From the NCBI GenBank assembly GCA_937981555.1, contig CALJOK010000015.1, forward strand, positions 1 to 64,000: DNA of 64,000 nucleotides, read 5' to 3'. Below are positions 36,501-43,722 of the stretch, piece after piece. The notes below the pieces were generated by a model that worked only from the letters and a program-made list of their open reading frames with translations, did not search any database and had not been told where the DNA came from. Made by a program: the position numbers and the translations under genes. Each line of letters begins with the position of its first letter. The stretch's first letter is position 1. The DNA is from an uncultured Saprospiraceae bacterium (GTDB lineage: Bacteria; Bacteroidota; Bacteroidia; Chitinophagales; Saprospiraceae).

Positions 36501-39500
36501 AGCATTGTCAGTAGCGGTGGTTTTTAACAAATAATTCCCATATGCTGTTGGTGTCCAACTGATCGAATATGGAGCAACTACATCTATTCCAATGAAAACT
36601 CCATTGACAAAATATTCAACCTGCGTTACACTACCATCGAGATCAGAAGCATTGACATTTAACGCTATTGAATTTAAGTTAGTAAAAAATTGTCCCGCAG
36701 TAGGTTGTGCCCAACTTACCGTAGGAGGAATAATAAGTGGTTCACCTGCACAAATACAATTGCTTTCATATACGTCACCAATAGTAAATTGATTGTTATC
36801 ATCACAGGTAGCTCCGATATAAATATTGGAAGCAGTATCATCACAATCTGTATTATCAGAAACATAACCCGATGGAGTTGAACAGGCCTCAGCTGAATTA
36901 TTTGGATCTCCAAATCCATCACTATCTAAATCTATATAATAAGTATTGAAGGTCAATCCCTCTTCTACTTGACCATTACAATTATTATCTAGGCCATCAC
37001 ACACTTCCGATGCACCTGGATTAATACTTCCATCACTATCATCGCAATCCGAATTATCAGAAACATAACCTGCTGGAGGTGAACAAGCTTCGGTAGGAAA
37101 ATTAACATCTCCAAATCCGTCGCTATCTGTATCTGCATAGTAAGTATTGAACAATCCTTCATCTATCTGACCATCACAATTATTATCAAGTCCATCACAG
37201 ATTTCCGTCGCGTTTGGATTAACATTTCCATTACTATCATCGCAATCTGTATTATCGGAAACATATCCTATAGGTGTTGCACAGGCCTGAATAGGAGAAT
37301 TAATATCGCCAAATCCATCACTATCTGCATCTGCATAATAAGTATTACTACTCAATCCCTCATCTATCTGACCATCACAATTATTATCTAAACCATCACA
37401 GATTTCCGTACCATTTGGATTAATACTTCCATCACTATCATCACAATCCAAATTATCGGAAACATAACCCGATGGAATCGAGCAAGTTTGAACTGAATTA
37501 TTTGGATCACCAAATCCATCACCATCTACATCTGCATAATAAGTATTAGTCAAGCCTTCATCTATCTGCCCATCACAATTATTATCGATGCCATCACAAA
37601 TTTCCGTCGCATTTGGATTAATATTTCCATCATTATCATTGCAGTCTGTATTATTGGAAACATACCCCGTAAGAGTTGTACAGCTCTGGATTGAATTATT
37701 TGGGTCACCAAAATCATCATTATCTATATCTGCATAAAAAGAGTTTATTGCTCCTTCATCTATTTGACCATTACAATTATTATCTATACCATCACAACTT
37801 TCTGTTATCCCAGGATTTATATTTGGATCGGTATCATCACAATCAACATCAGAACAATAACCATCATTGTCTGCATCGAAGAATGGGGCACATAAATTTA
37901 ATTCAAAAGAAATATGAAGAGTGGCTGCATCGGAAGAACTTCCATTATAAGAATCAGCAGTTCTTGTTCCAGTACCTGAAATGATAAACCCCATCGAATT
38001 ATCATCTTCCCATCCAGAACGATCTATAATTTCTTGTACGATGGTACTCAAGTCGGGAGTTTGCTGATTTAATCCAGCCTCTCCTATCGTAGACCAAGCT
38101 GATGGTATCCAATTGACTGAAGCAGAAGTTGTTGAACGGGAAGAGAGGTTGAAAGCAGATGTATTAAAAGCAAAAGAGCTATCTGTATTTTCCCCATGAA
38201 TCATTAAATCGGTAATCCCAGAATCAGTTCCATCCGTAGTAAATTGAATGTAAGCATTTGATATTATTGCACTCGTAGGAATGTTGAGACCATTAAATAC
38301 TAAACCTACCGTTTGTTCACCTTGACCATCATCTACCAAATCCAAATCAGCACTATTGATTCTCATATCACCCTCAAATTCTTCTGCATCATCATCGCCA
38401 TCATTTATTTGAATAACTAAATTGGTCGTTGGACTATTATCAATAGAAATTGAAATTTCCTTGGACGTAGTATTCCCTTCATTATCAGTCGCCGTTGCTT
38501 TTAGCAAATAATTCAAATATGCGGGTGGTGTCCAACTGAGTGAATATGGTGCATCGACATCTACTCCAATTGAAACTCCATTTATAAAATATTCAACCTG
38601 TGTTACATTACCATCGCTATCAAATGCAGCGACATTCAAATCTATCGGATTTAAGTTGGTAAAAACATTTCCATTATTAGGGTTCGTCCAATTGATTGCC
38701 GGTTGTCCATTTTGTACAAAGGTCAAGGAATCTTCCACTACTCCATTTTCATTTAAGAATTTCACATCCATCTGGTTGCCATTCACTTCCAAAATAGTGG
38801 ATCCCAATTGCTCCTTAGAAAAATGCATTACTGGATGGTTTCCTACTGGAGATGATCCTCCTGCAGAACCAGTTACAACGTAAACCGTACCTTCTACACT
38901 AGCATCTTGTTGATATGCTCCAGTTCCATTTAATTGTCCATTTCCTCCATCTACATCATGAAGAACAGGGTCATAAGTATTTGAAAATCCATAATGCCCA
39001 TTAATTAACTTAGAGCGTTCGTAGGCATGGCTATGTCCTGAAAGAACTAAATCAACTCCATAAGATTCACAAATTGGTAATACATTTTCCCTCATTTCAA
39101 TCATTCGATTTTCACTTGAATCATCAGAGTCATGTGATCCTTTTGAATAGGGAGGATGATGAAATATAACAATAATCCATTTTTGAGTTGTTGCTGCTAA
39201 ATCATTTTCCAACCAAGTCAACATAGGGCTACCTGTATTTCTATTTTCATCATGAGAATCTAAAGAAATGATATGTATATTAGCATAATCAAATGAATAA
39301 TATTTTTCTGTATTGGAAGCTAAACCACCCGCTTCTCCACTTGTAGGAAAAGAAAAAATATCGTAATAAGCATTATTCAGTCCTGAACCAAAATAATCAT
39401 GATTCCCAGGGCATGACCAAAATATGGAGTTTTTCAACTTGTCAGGATATACATCAAAAAACGCATCTTGATACTCTGAATCAAATCCATCATCATAGGC

Positions 39501-40007
39501 ATTATCTCCTAGCAACAAAACCATGTCAGTATGATTATTTCCTATATAATTATAGTAAGCATCACGAACCAAATCTTGGTCAAGGTCAGCAGTACCACAA
39601 TCTCCTAGTATCCATGCCGTAACAGGTGCGGAAGATCCTACCGTTGGCGCTGTTTTGAAATAATGACTTGCGTCGCCATTTCCTCCTGCCATTTGTCCAC
39701 CGCTGTCACCTATTGCATAATAATAAATCGTATTAGCAACCAGTCCAGAAACTACAACTTCATGATCCGTTTGAGATCCGCTGACAACGACAGTTTGATT
39801 TAAATTATTAACATCTGTCCCAAACCAAACTTGGCTATCGGTATTATCCGAGGTACGCCATTTGACTATGGTACTCGTCAAGGTTCCACTTTGTAAATAT
39901 GGACCACGTATCACAGTAGTCGTTTGAGAAAAGGAATTAAAAGAGAAGAATAACACAACTACAAAAGTAATTGTTATTTTAATAATTTGGAGATTTTGTT
40001 TTTTCAT
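27513..40007 (-). CDS. Giant secreted metallophosphoesterase with 28 MopE-type repeats and T9SS tail (long paralogue)
   Basis: 4164 residues from the ATG at 40007 (signal peptide FFSFNSFSQ; an ATG four codons upstream is also possible). The first 520 or so residues are a close copy of the paralogue at 19490-23830, with intact metal motifs (GDCGT, GDNAYD, GNHDYFG, HHPPY, GHSHAYERS). Then [Ig-like, DDAEE module, MopE array] occurs four times, followed by DDAEE, Ig-like, DDAEE and a T9SS tail (about 4080-4164). The arrays hold 5, 7, 10 and 6 repeats of about 66 residues (DTDSDGFGD ... CDGIDNNCDGQIDEG) and each ends in a cap (CDDGDPNTINDIYD...CIC). The DxDxDG loops suggest calcium binding. It lies 66 bases behind the TPR gene. 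No frameshift is seen across the 12.5 kb. Confidence 0.92.
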   Translation of the reverse strand: MKKQNLQIIKITITFVVVLFFSFNSFSQTTTVIRGPYLQSGTLTSTIVKWRTSDNTDSQVWFGTDVNNLNQTVVVSGSQTDHEVVVSGLVANTIYYYAIGDSGGQMAGGNGDASHYFKTAPTVGSSAPVTAWILGDCGTADLDQDLVRDAYYNYIGNNHTDMVLLLGDNAYDDGFDSEYQDAFFDVYPDKLKNSIFWSCPGNHDYFGSGLNNAYYDIFSFPTSGEAGGLASNTEKYYSFDYANIHIISLDSHDENRNTGSPMLTWLENDLAATTQKWIIVIFHHPPYSKGSHDSDDSSENRMIEMRENVLPICESYGVDLVLSGHSHAYERSKLINGHYGFSNTYDPVLHDVDGGNGQLNGTGAYQQDASVEGTVYVVTGSAGGSSPVGNHPVMHFSKEQLGSTILEVNGNQMDVKFLNENGVVEDSLTFVQNGQPAINWTNPNNGNVFTNLNPIDLNVAAFDSDGNVTQVEYFINGVSIGVDVDAPYSLSWTPPAYLNYLLKATATDNEGNTTSKEISISIDNSPTTNLVIQINDGDDDAEEFEGDMRINSADLDLVDDGQGEQTVGLVFNGLNIPTSAIISNAYIQFTTDGTDSGITDLMIHGENTDSSFAFNTSAFNLSSRSTTSASVNWIPSAWSTIGEAGLNQQTPDLSTIVQEIIDRSGWEDDNSMGFIISGTGTRTADSYNGSSSDAATLHISFELNLCAPFFDADNDGYCSDVDCDDTDPNINPGITESCDGIDNNCNGQIDEGAINSFYADIDNDDFGDPNNSIQSCTTLTGYVSNNTDCNDNDGNINPNATEICDGIDNNCDGQIDEGLTNTYYADVDGDGFGDPNNSVQTCSIPSGYVSDNLDCDDSDGSINPNGTEICDGLDNNCDGQIDEGLSSNTYYADADSDGFGDINSPIQACATPIGYVSDNTDCDDSNGNVNPNATEICDGLDNNCDGQIDEGLFNTYYADTDSDGFGDVNFPTEACSPPAGYVSDNSDCDDSDGSINPGASEVCDGLDNNCNGQVEEGLTFNTYYIDLDSDGFGDPNNSAEACSTPSGYVSDNTDCDDTASNIYIGATCDDNNQFTIGDVYESNCICAGEPLIIPPTVSWAQPTAGQFFTNLNSIALNVNASDLDGSVTQVEYFVNGVFIGIDVVAPYSISWTPTAYGNYLLKTTATDNAENTSSAEISIHLQDISPVNIAIQINDGDDDAEESGGSMGLSSSDLEMVEDGSDDQTVGLVFNGINIPTGAVISNAYIQFTTDEAESTSTNLTIHGEDTDNSLSFTSSNSNITSRPTTSASVNWIPEAWSIIGEAGLNQQTPDLSVVVQEIIDRPEWGQNNSMGFIISGVGARIAESYDGSPADAATLHVTFEINPCVAFFDMDNDGFCSDIDCDDTNPNINTSAIEICDGIDNNCDGQIDEGVLISFYADADSDGFGDPDNPVQACTAPSGYVSDNTDCDDSNGSVNPSATEICDGIDNNCDGQIDEGLINTYYIDADSDGFGDINISIEGCTAPSGYVTDNTDCDDSDGNVNPSATEICDGIDNNCDGQIDEGLLNIYYADADSDGFGDINNSIQACTAPSGYVSDNTDCDDSDGSVNPSVTEICDGIDNNCDGQIDEDLLNTYYVDTDSDGFGDINFSIQACTERLGYVTDNTDCDDSDGNVNSSATEICDGIDNNCDGQMDEGLTITYYADVDSDGFGDPNNTVQACSVPSGYVSDNTDCDDSDGSVNPTATEVCDGVDNNCDGQIDEGVKVSFYADIDSDGFGDINNSVQACSIPAGYVSDNTDCDDNNGNVNPGASEICDGVDNNCDGQVDEGLVNNSYYADTDSDGFGDLNNSIQDCSAPSGYVSDNTDCDDTASNIYIGASCNDGDPNTVNDIYNSNCICIGVPPIIPPTVIWTNPINGQAYTNLNPIALNVNAFDIDGSISQVEYFVDGVSIGIDVVAPYSISWTPPIYGTFLLKATATDNAGNTSSEEISILLQDITPVDIVVQINNGDDDAEESGGSMILSSSDLEMVEDGSDLQTVGLVFNGLNIPSGATITNAYIQFTTDEAETTSTNLTVRGEDTDNALSFTSSNSNLTSRPTTSASINWIPPSWSTEGEAGTNQQTPDLSTLVQEIVDRAGWAENNSMGFIISGNGTRVAESYDGSPSDAATLHVTYSLNSCAPLFDVDNDGFCSDVDCDDTNATVYPGAIEICDGLDNNCDGQIDEGVLVSFYADTDGDGFGEINNSIQACSAPLGYVSDNTDCDDTNITVYPGGLEICDGLDNNCDGQIDEGLINTYYVDTDSDGFGDPNISIQDCSAPSGYVSDNTDCDDTNATVYPGAIEICDGIDNNCDGQIDEGLINTYYVDTDNDGFGDPNNSVQDCSVPSGYVSDNTDCDDTNVMVYPGAIEICDGLDNNCDGQIDEGLLNTYYADTDSDGFGDINNSVQACTVPSGYVSDNTDCDDSNGSVNPSATEICDGIDNNCDGQIDEGLLNTYYADTDSDGFGDINNSVQACTVPSGYVSDNTDCDDTNGNVNSNVIEICDGIDNNCDGQIDEGLLNTYYADTDNDGYGGPNNSVQACTVPSGYVVDNTDCDDSNGSVNPSATEVCDGIDNNCDGQIDEGLNSIIYYADTDSDGFGDPNNSVQGCTIPSGYVSDNTDCNDSDGNVNPNATEVCDGVDNNCDGQIDEGLTNTYYADTDSDGFGDINFPIQACTVPSGYVSDNTDCDDSNGNVNPSATEICDGIDNNCNGQIDEGVLISFYADTDSDGFGDANNSIQACTVPAGYVVDNTDCDDSNGNVNPNATEICDEIDNNCDGQVDEDLINNTYYADTDSDGFGDPNNSVEDCSTPSGYVSNNTDCDDTDPNFYIGATCDDGDPNTINDIYDDNCICIGQPLVIPPTVTWTNPTNGQFFTNLNSLPLNVDAFDTDGSVTQVECFVNGVSIGVDVDAPYSFSWTPPAYAGYLLNAIATDNAGNIGSKEISITVEDITTSITVQINDEDDDAEEFEGDMNLTSSDLEMVEEGQDEQTVGLVFNGLNIPSGAVITNAYIQFTTDETDSGNTNLTIHGENTDNSLTFNSSDFNITSRPTTSASVDWTPLAWSSEGEAGVNQQTPDLSTLVQEIVDRPGWAENNSMGFIISGDGKRNAVSYNGSPDDAAILHITYIFITNPCAPFFDLDNDGFCSDIDCDDTDPTINPSASEICDGIDNNCNGQIDEGVLISFYADTDSDGFGDINNSLQACSVPSGYVLNNTDCDDSNASVNPTATEVCDGIDNNCDGQIDEGVLISFYADTDSDGFGDPNNSLQACSVPSGYVLNNTDCDDSKASVNPTATEVCDGIDNNCDGQIDEGLSNTYFADVDTDGFGDANNSLQACSVPSGYVIDNTDCDDSKASVNPTATEVCDGIDNNCNGQIDEGLNLNIYYADTDTDGFGDSNNTIQACSVPSGYVIDNTDCDDSNQGVNPSATEACDGLDNNCDGQIDEGVLILFYADTDSDGFGDVNNTIQACSVPSGYVSDNTDCDDSNASVYPNAPELCDDLDNNCDGQIDEGLINVSYFADTDSDGFGDPNDSVQDCSAPAGYVSDNTDCDDTDPNIYIGASCDDANPNTINDIYGSDCICLGEPIVISTTSITIQINDNDDDAEESGGDMNLTSSDLEMVEDGSDEQTVGLVFNGLNIPTGAVITNAYIQFTADETGSGSTNLTIHGEDTDNSLSFTSSDFNLTSRPTTSASVNWIPSTWSSEGEAGIDQQTSDLSTLVQEIVDRAGWEENNSMGFIISGNGVRTAVSYNGSPEDAATLHVTFSTGPPVIAPTVSWTNPTEGQVFTNLNPITLDVDAFDNNGSVTQVEYFVNGISIGIDATAPYSLNWIPTTFGNYLLKATATDNDGNTTSEEISITLQNPTTSITIQISDEDDDAEESGGDMNLTSSDLEMVEDGSNEQTVGLVFNGLNIPTGAVITNAYIQFTTDETDSESTNLTIHGEDVDNSLSFTSSDFNLTSRPTTSASVNWTPSAWSSEGEAGTDQQTPDLSTLVQGIVDRAGWEENNSMGFIISGNGVRTAVSYNGSPEDAATLHVTFEISASNNFVIPDKNEKHPFAKSKAYIGSVDAQEKNTLHFFPNPIKDHLNIHYKTIEGETTYVELIDLNGKRVVAQSIQMEKGHNEIQMDLSEMPNGLYFLRVMEGENYFIEKVIVNR
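29222..30585. repeat. MopE-type coding repeat array 4 (6 units)
   Basis: Tandem DNA repeats of about 198 bp inside the giant gene, six units with the DNNC core plus a cap at the low-coordinate end (C-terminal end of the array). Units differ mainly at synonymous and linker positions. Confidence 0.9.
31402..33556. repeat. MopE-type coding repeat array 3 (10 units)
   Basis: The longest array, ten units of about 198 bp. Neighbouring units near 32430-33030 are almost identical at DNA level (LLNTYYADTDS... and LINTYYVDTD...), a sign of recent unit duplication or gene conversion. Confidence 0.9.
34367..35930. repeat. MopE-type coding repeat array 2 (7 units)
   Basis: Seven units of about 198 bp with the same cap at the low-coordinate end as the other arrays. 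One unit has QMDEG in place of QIDEG and one has ERLGY in place of PSGY. Confidence 0.9.
36739..37905. repeat. MopE-type coding repeat array 1 (5 units)
   Basis: Five units, the array nearest the phosphatase domain, and the most diverged (SFYADIDNDDFGD, QVEEG). Confidence 0.9.
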
Positions 40008-40073
40008 TTCAAGGGGCATTTAAAAAATTAAGGGGTCCAAGGGGTGGCGTTTCAAGTGGTTTATTAAATCTTT

Positions 40074-40934
40074 TTATTTCGAGAGAACTTCTATTTGTTT
40101 TAATGAATTTACTTCGAGTTCAATTATTTTAGAAGTCATCTGTATTCGTTTGGGTAGTTTATTAATTGCCTCCAAAGTAGCAACATAATGAGTTTTGGCT
40201 AAATCAACTTCCCCACTCTTCTCATAAATGATTGCTTTTTGAAACAACCATTTTTCTTTTCTTGGAAAATGTTCGATAATTTTATCAATAGTCAAAATGG
40301 CATTTTCGTACTGCTTACTTTGGACATACAAATCCACTTCCTTTGATTTCAAAACTATATCAAAACCAAACTTCTCTTCTCCTTTTTTCAGCCAACTTAA
40401 AGCCTCTGAAATATTAGAATCATCAGTCATTAGTACTGCTTCAGAAATAGAAATAAAATGAGAAGGATTAGGTTCCGTTATATGAGTCAAAGCATTTTCT
40501 AAATCCTTTTGACACAAATCAGGCTGCCCCATTTGTTGGTAAATTTTTGCTCTTGTAATAAGTGCAATCGAATGATTAGTATGATTTTCTAAAAATAAAT
40601 TGACATATGGAAGAGCTGCATTTACTTCATTATTATCTGAAAACATTTGAGCTAATAATAAATCTGTAATGAGAAGGCTATTATCCAAATTCCGAGCAAG
40701 GAGATAATCTTGCTTTGCTTTTTTAGGTTCTTTGTGTTGGTTATAGAGTTGTCCCCTTTTCAAATATAAATTAGCGTTACTTGGATTCTTTTCGATACGT
40801 TTTGAAATCCGTTCAATTTGCAGATCTAGATCACCGTGAGCAAAAAGAGAAGTATTGAGAAGTAGACATAGAAAGACTAACAACAAAATTGTTTTTTGAA
40901 CACAACCTGAAATGCAGAGGGTTGAAAGGTTCAT
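40074..40934 (-). CDS. Secreted TPR protein paired with the giant phosphatase (copy 2)
   Basis: 286 residues from the ATG at 40934; the frame extends upstream to 40967, but the chosen start gives exactly the length and N-terminal layout of copy 1. The two copies are nearly identical over the TPR body (for example SEALSWLKKGEEKFGFD) and differ in the leader. A cysteine pair (LCISGC) precedes the hydrophobic segment. The same order, TPR then phosphatase, and the same strand as the first pair indicate one duplicated transcription unit. Confidence 0.87.
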   Translation of the reverse strand: MNLSTLCISGCVQKTILLLVFLCLLLNTSLFAHGDLDLQIERISKRIEKNPSNANLYLKRGQLYNQHKEPKKAKQDYLLARNLDNSLLITDLLLAQMFSDNNEVNAALPYVNLFLENHTNHSIALITRAKIYQQMGQPDLCQKDLENALTHITEPNPSHFISISEAVLMTDDSNISEALSWLKKGEEKFGFDIVLKSKEVDLYVQSKQYENAILTIDKIIEHFPRKEKWLFQKAIIYEKSGEVDLAKTHYVATLEAINKLPKRIQMTSKIIELEVNSLKQIEVLSK

Positions 40935-41215
40935 CGGGGTGGAATCTTCAATTTTAGAGTTTATCAAATGGTTTTATTATCTATTCGGTCTTTCGGAATA
41001 AGGACAAATTCATATATAGACAGTAGGGTAATTTGTCAGTACTTTGATCTTGGATAATGATATTAATTAGGAGTTATTTAAAATTCACTTCAAATAAGCT
41101 GGTGACTTTTAATAAATAACTTTATCGGAATTGGAGATAGGTAAAATACGAAGACAAAAATAACTAAAATAAATGCTTTTTTTTTAACCAATTTACAAAA
41201 CTTGAAGAGTTTAAC

Positions 41216-41290
41216 TGAGTTCACAAGTGAAAGGCAAAGTATTTAGAATTGTTGTGTAATGAGTTGAAATAATTTTCACTAAAGAACATT
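41216..41290 (+). pseudogene. Possible second, very decayed remnant of the 18085-19251 gene 3' end
   Basis: In the 407-base gap upstream of TPR copy 2, short blocks in the same order as 24945-25030 can be aligned by eye (GTTCAC-AGT-AAAG, AGTATTT-AGAA-TGTT, TAATG, ATAATTTTC) if about 18 bases are deleted. The similarity is weak. The rest of the gap, 40935-41215 and 41291-41374, shows nothing I can name. Confidence 0.25.
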
Positions 41291-41374
41291 GAATAGGTCT
41301 GACCTATTTTTAAAAAAATTCGGTACATCTCTGCTAAACTCTTTTCAACTCTCCGGTAAAAATCAATTTTCGTT

Positions 41375-42013
41375 TCAATTCATCACCGCCAATCCCACCG
41401 CAGCAAAATGGCAAACTCCTCCCACCAAAACAAATACATGCCAGATTGCATGATTGTATTTTAATTTTTCCCATAAATAAAAAACAACTCCAACACTATA
41501 AAGTATACCTCCACCAATGATTAAGTTTAAACATAAACTTGGAATTGCCTCAAAGAAAGTACTCGGTAAAATCAATATCGACCATCCCATCAACAAGTAA
41601 ATGATGACTGAAACTATTTCAAATCGCTCTATAAAAAATAATTTAAAAATGATTCCAAAGAGTGACAATCCCCATAATGCAACCAAGAGAATGGTGCCTG
41701 ATAAACTATTTGAAAAAAACAAAATCAATGGAGTATAACTTCCTGCAATTAAAACGTAAATACTGATGTGATCTAAAATCTTAAATACTTTTTTAAAGTT
41801 GGGATCAAAAATACTATGATAAATCGTGGAAATCGAAAACACTAACAAAAACGAAAAAGCATAAATTGATACGCCCACAACTTCTAGCCAATTATTAAAA
41901 TAAACAGACTTTGAAATTAATAATGGAATCGCAATGATAGCAAATAATATACCTATTCCGTGTGTCAAGATATTGGCTATCTCTTCCTTTTCCGCTAGCA
42001 CTAATTTACTCAT
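41375..42013 (-). CDS. trhA: TrhA / hemolysin III family membrane protein (PAQR superfamily)
   Basis: 212 residues with seven predicted membrane helices, the usual size. Conserved family residues are visible: EEIANILTHGIG near the start, STIYHSIF (Ser and His) about 62-69, KILDHISIYVLIAGSYTPL (Asp-His) about 78-96, and HAIWHVFVLVGGVCHF (the His pair) near the C-terminus. These Asp and His residues form the putative metal site of the PAQR superfamily. Bacterial members act in membrane-lipid homeostasis, and the old name hemolysin III is misleading. It lies 24 bases after the 466-residue gene on the same strand, so they may be co-transcribed. Confidence 0.9.
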   Translation of the reverse strand: MSKLVLAEKEEIANILTHGIGILFAIIAIPLLISKSVYFNNWLEVVGVSIYAFSFLLVFSISTIYHSIFDPNFKKVFKILDHISIYVLIAGSYTPLILFFSNSLSGTILLVALWGLSLFGIIFKLFFIERFEIVSVIIYLLMGWSILILPSTFFEAIPSLCLNLIIGGGILYSVGVVFYLWEKLKYNHAIWHVFVLVGGVCHFAAVGLAVMN

Positions 42014-42037
42014 TGATATTTTTTATGATATTTTTAA

Positions 42038-43438
42038 TTAACCTAATTGTTCTAACAACCATTCTCTTTCCATCAATACCTTTTCCTCTTGAATTTCTTT
42101 TTTGAGATTTGATTTTTTCTCTTTATCAAAAAGATTAGTGGTCAATAATTTCTTAGTAAATCTAATCGTGTTTTGAAAATTTGTTTGATGATAACCAATT
42201 ACTTTCTTTCGTCTAAGAAAAACTTTCATTGTATCAAGATGAGATTCCAATAAACTAAACTCTTTTAATTCAAAGTATACTTTTAATAACAACGTTTTTG
42301 AAATTAAATTATTTAGAAGATCCCGATATTCTGCTCTTTGTAAAAGTTGGATGGCTTGATCATAATTTTTTCGTTTGTATTCCAGCCTAGCTAGATTAAA
42401 ACTAAAAGTACTCTCTCGAAATTTTTTGACTAAATTAGTTTTGTACTCATGAATAAATCCGTCTACCCAATCTAAGTCTTCTGCGCCAATAGCCATCGCA
42501 ACTATATTGTTATATGCAAACCGGGAGAGGATTTTATTTTCAATTAATATCCCCGTTAATAATCCTTGCTTATATAAAGCTAATCCTTCTTTGACAAAAT
42601 GTTTATGTCCTTGATTCAATTGCCTGATACAATAATTAATGGCAAACAAATAAAGATCTCTGGTTTCAGATTCTGGGAATTGATTACCATACTTAAAAAT
42701 TAGATTTTTATATTCCGTAAAATACTCCAACTTCTTGGGTTCAATCAAAGACTTATAACAATAATAATACATCGAGATTGCTGGAATATTTAGCAGATCA
42801 TTTTGTTCAATATATTGAATCATAAAAGGAAGTAATCCTAAATCATATTCTTTATTATAAACCGCTTGGTGAGATAATAGCAAACAAGTTTGACGCAATT
42901 TTAAAGTGATAAAAGTAGTGTCTAGTGTACTTGATATTTCTTGTAAATTAAACTCATCATTCCTTTTTTGTTGAGAACTAAATTGATATCTTTCTAAAAG
43001 TTCCTTATACCGCAAATGGTGATATTCAGCATGCCTCAAATCTTTTTTCTCTAATAAATTATTGGCGTCATTAATCGTTTTTTCAAAATGCTTTGACAAA
43101 TTACGTTCTCGATAAGTTGATGCTAATTGTATTTTATTTAGAATCTCATCTGCAAAATAATTTTTATACATTAAGTATTTTTCAATCAGTTTATGCAAAT
43201 CACTCATCAGTAATCTCATCTTTACATCTGAAAATTGTTGAGAAGGAAAAACAGCTTGAAAAGCTTTTTCTTTAGATGGAATCACTTTTAATAGATGCTT
43301 ACATTCTACTAAAAAATCTAAAAACCGAACTACCTCTTGCTGTTGATTAAAAAAAGAAGAACAGATGAATTTCTTTAATTCTCTTAATTCTTGCTTTGAA
43401 AGTGTATCAAAAACCAAAAACATCCTACTTTTTTCCAT
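42038..43438 (-). CDS. All-helical cytoplasmic protein of unknown function
   Basis: 466 residues with no signal peptide or membrane segment. It begins with TLSKQELRELKKFICSSFFN, a pattern I associate with a recurrent uncharacterised Bacteroidota family (LSKxExxxFxxFixSpfFN). The rest is helix-rich with Lys/Leu/Tyr repeats resembling degenerate TPR pairs (for example NLARLEYKRKNYDQAIQLLQRAEY). No catalytic motif. It lies just upstream of trhA in the same direction. The function is unknown; a scaffold role is only a guess from the TPR-like pattern. Confidence 0.75.
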   Translation of the reverse strand: MEKSRMFLVFDTLSKQELRELKKFICSSFFNQQQEVVRFLDFLVECKHLLKVIPSKEKAFQAVFPSQQFSDVKMRLLMSDLHKLIEKYLMYKNYFADEILNKIQLASTYRERNLSKHFEKTINDANNLLEKKDLRHAEYHHLRYKELLERYQFSSQQKRNDEFNLQEISSTLDTTFITLKLRQTCLLLSHQAVYNKEYDLGLLPFMIQYIEQNDLLNIPAISMYYYCYKSLIEPKKLEYFTEYKNLIFKYGNQFPESETRDLYLFAINYCIRQLNQGHKHFVKEGLALYKQGLLTGILIENKILSRFAYNNIVAMAIGAEDLDWVDGFIHEYKTNLVKKFRESTFSFNLARLEYKRKNYDQAIQLLQRAEYRDLLNNLISKTLLLKVYFELKEFSLLESHLDTMKVFLRRKKVIGYHQTNFQNTIRFTKKLLTTNLFDKEKKSNLKKEIQEEKVLMEREWLLEQLG

Positions 43439-43529
43439 AATTACGAAAGTGTTTTTTCCCTAATATATACTACATAATTACAACAAAGTACTTTAATTCA
43501 ATAGATATTCTGACAATAAATAAAAAAAG

Positions 43530-43592
43530 ACTCCTACAAATACTATTATTTGTCTTTTTTATTAGCAACCATTTAGAAGATATTTGTAGAGT
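43530..43592. promoter_or_regulatory. Alternative hairpins in the divergent gap before the cohesin-like gene
   Basis: CTACAAATA at 43534-43542 can pair either with TATTTGT at 43547-43553, which is followed by CTTTTTT and resembles a weak terminator, or with TATTTGTAGAGT at 43581-43592. The two pairings exclude each other. They lie in the 284-base gap upstream of the gene starting at 43723. Confidence 0.3.
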
Positions 43593-43722
43593 ACTTAACG
43601 AAATAAATAACACCATCGCAACCTTTTCGAAGAGGGAAATTATCTTAAGACTGTTTTAAATATCTCTAAACTGTTCCTTAAACAATTTTTAACAGACTAA
43701 TTTTTTTCTAAAATAATCAACC

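Noticed and set aside
29222-37905. CRISPR-like regular repeats of about 198 bp
   Set aside because: The repeats are translated throughout as MopE-type protein units, have no unique spacers of CRISPR length and no cas genes nearby.
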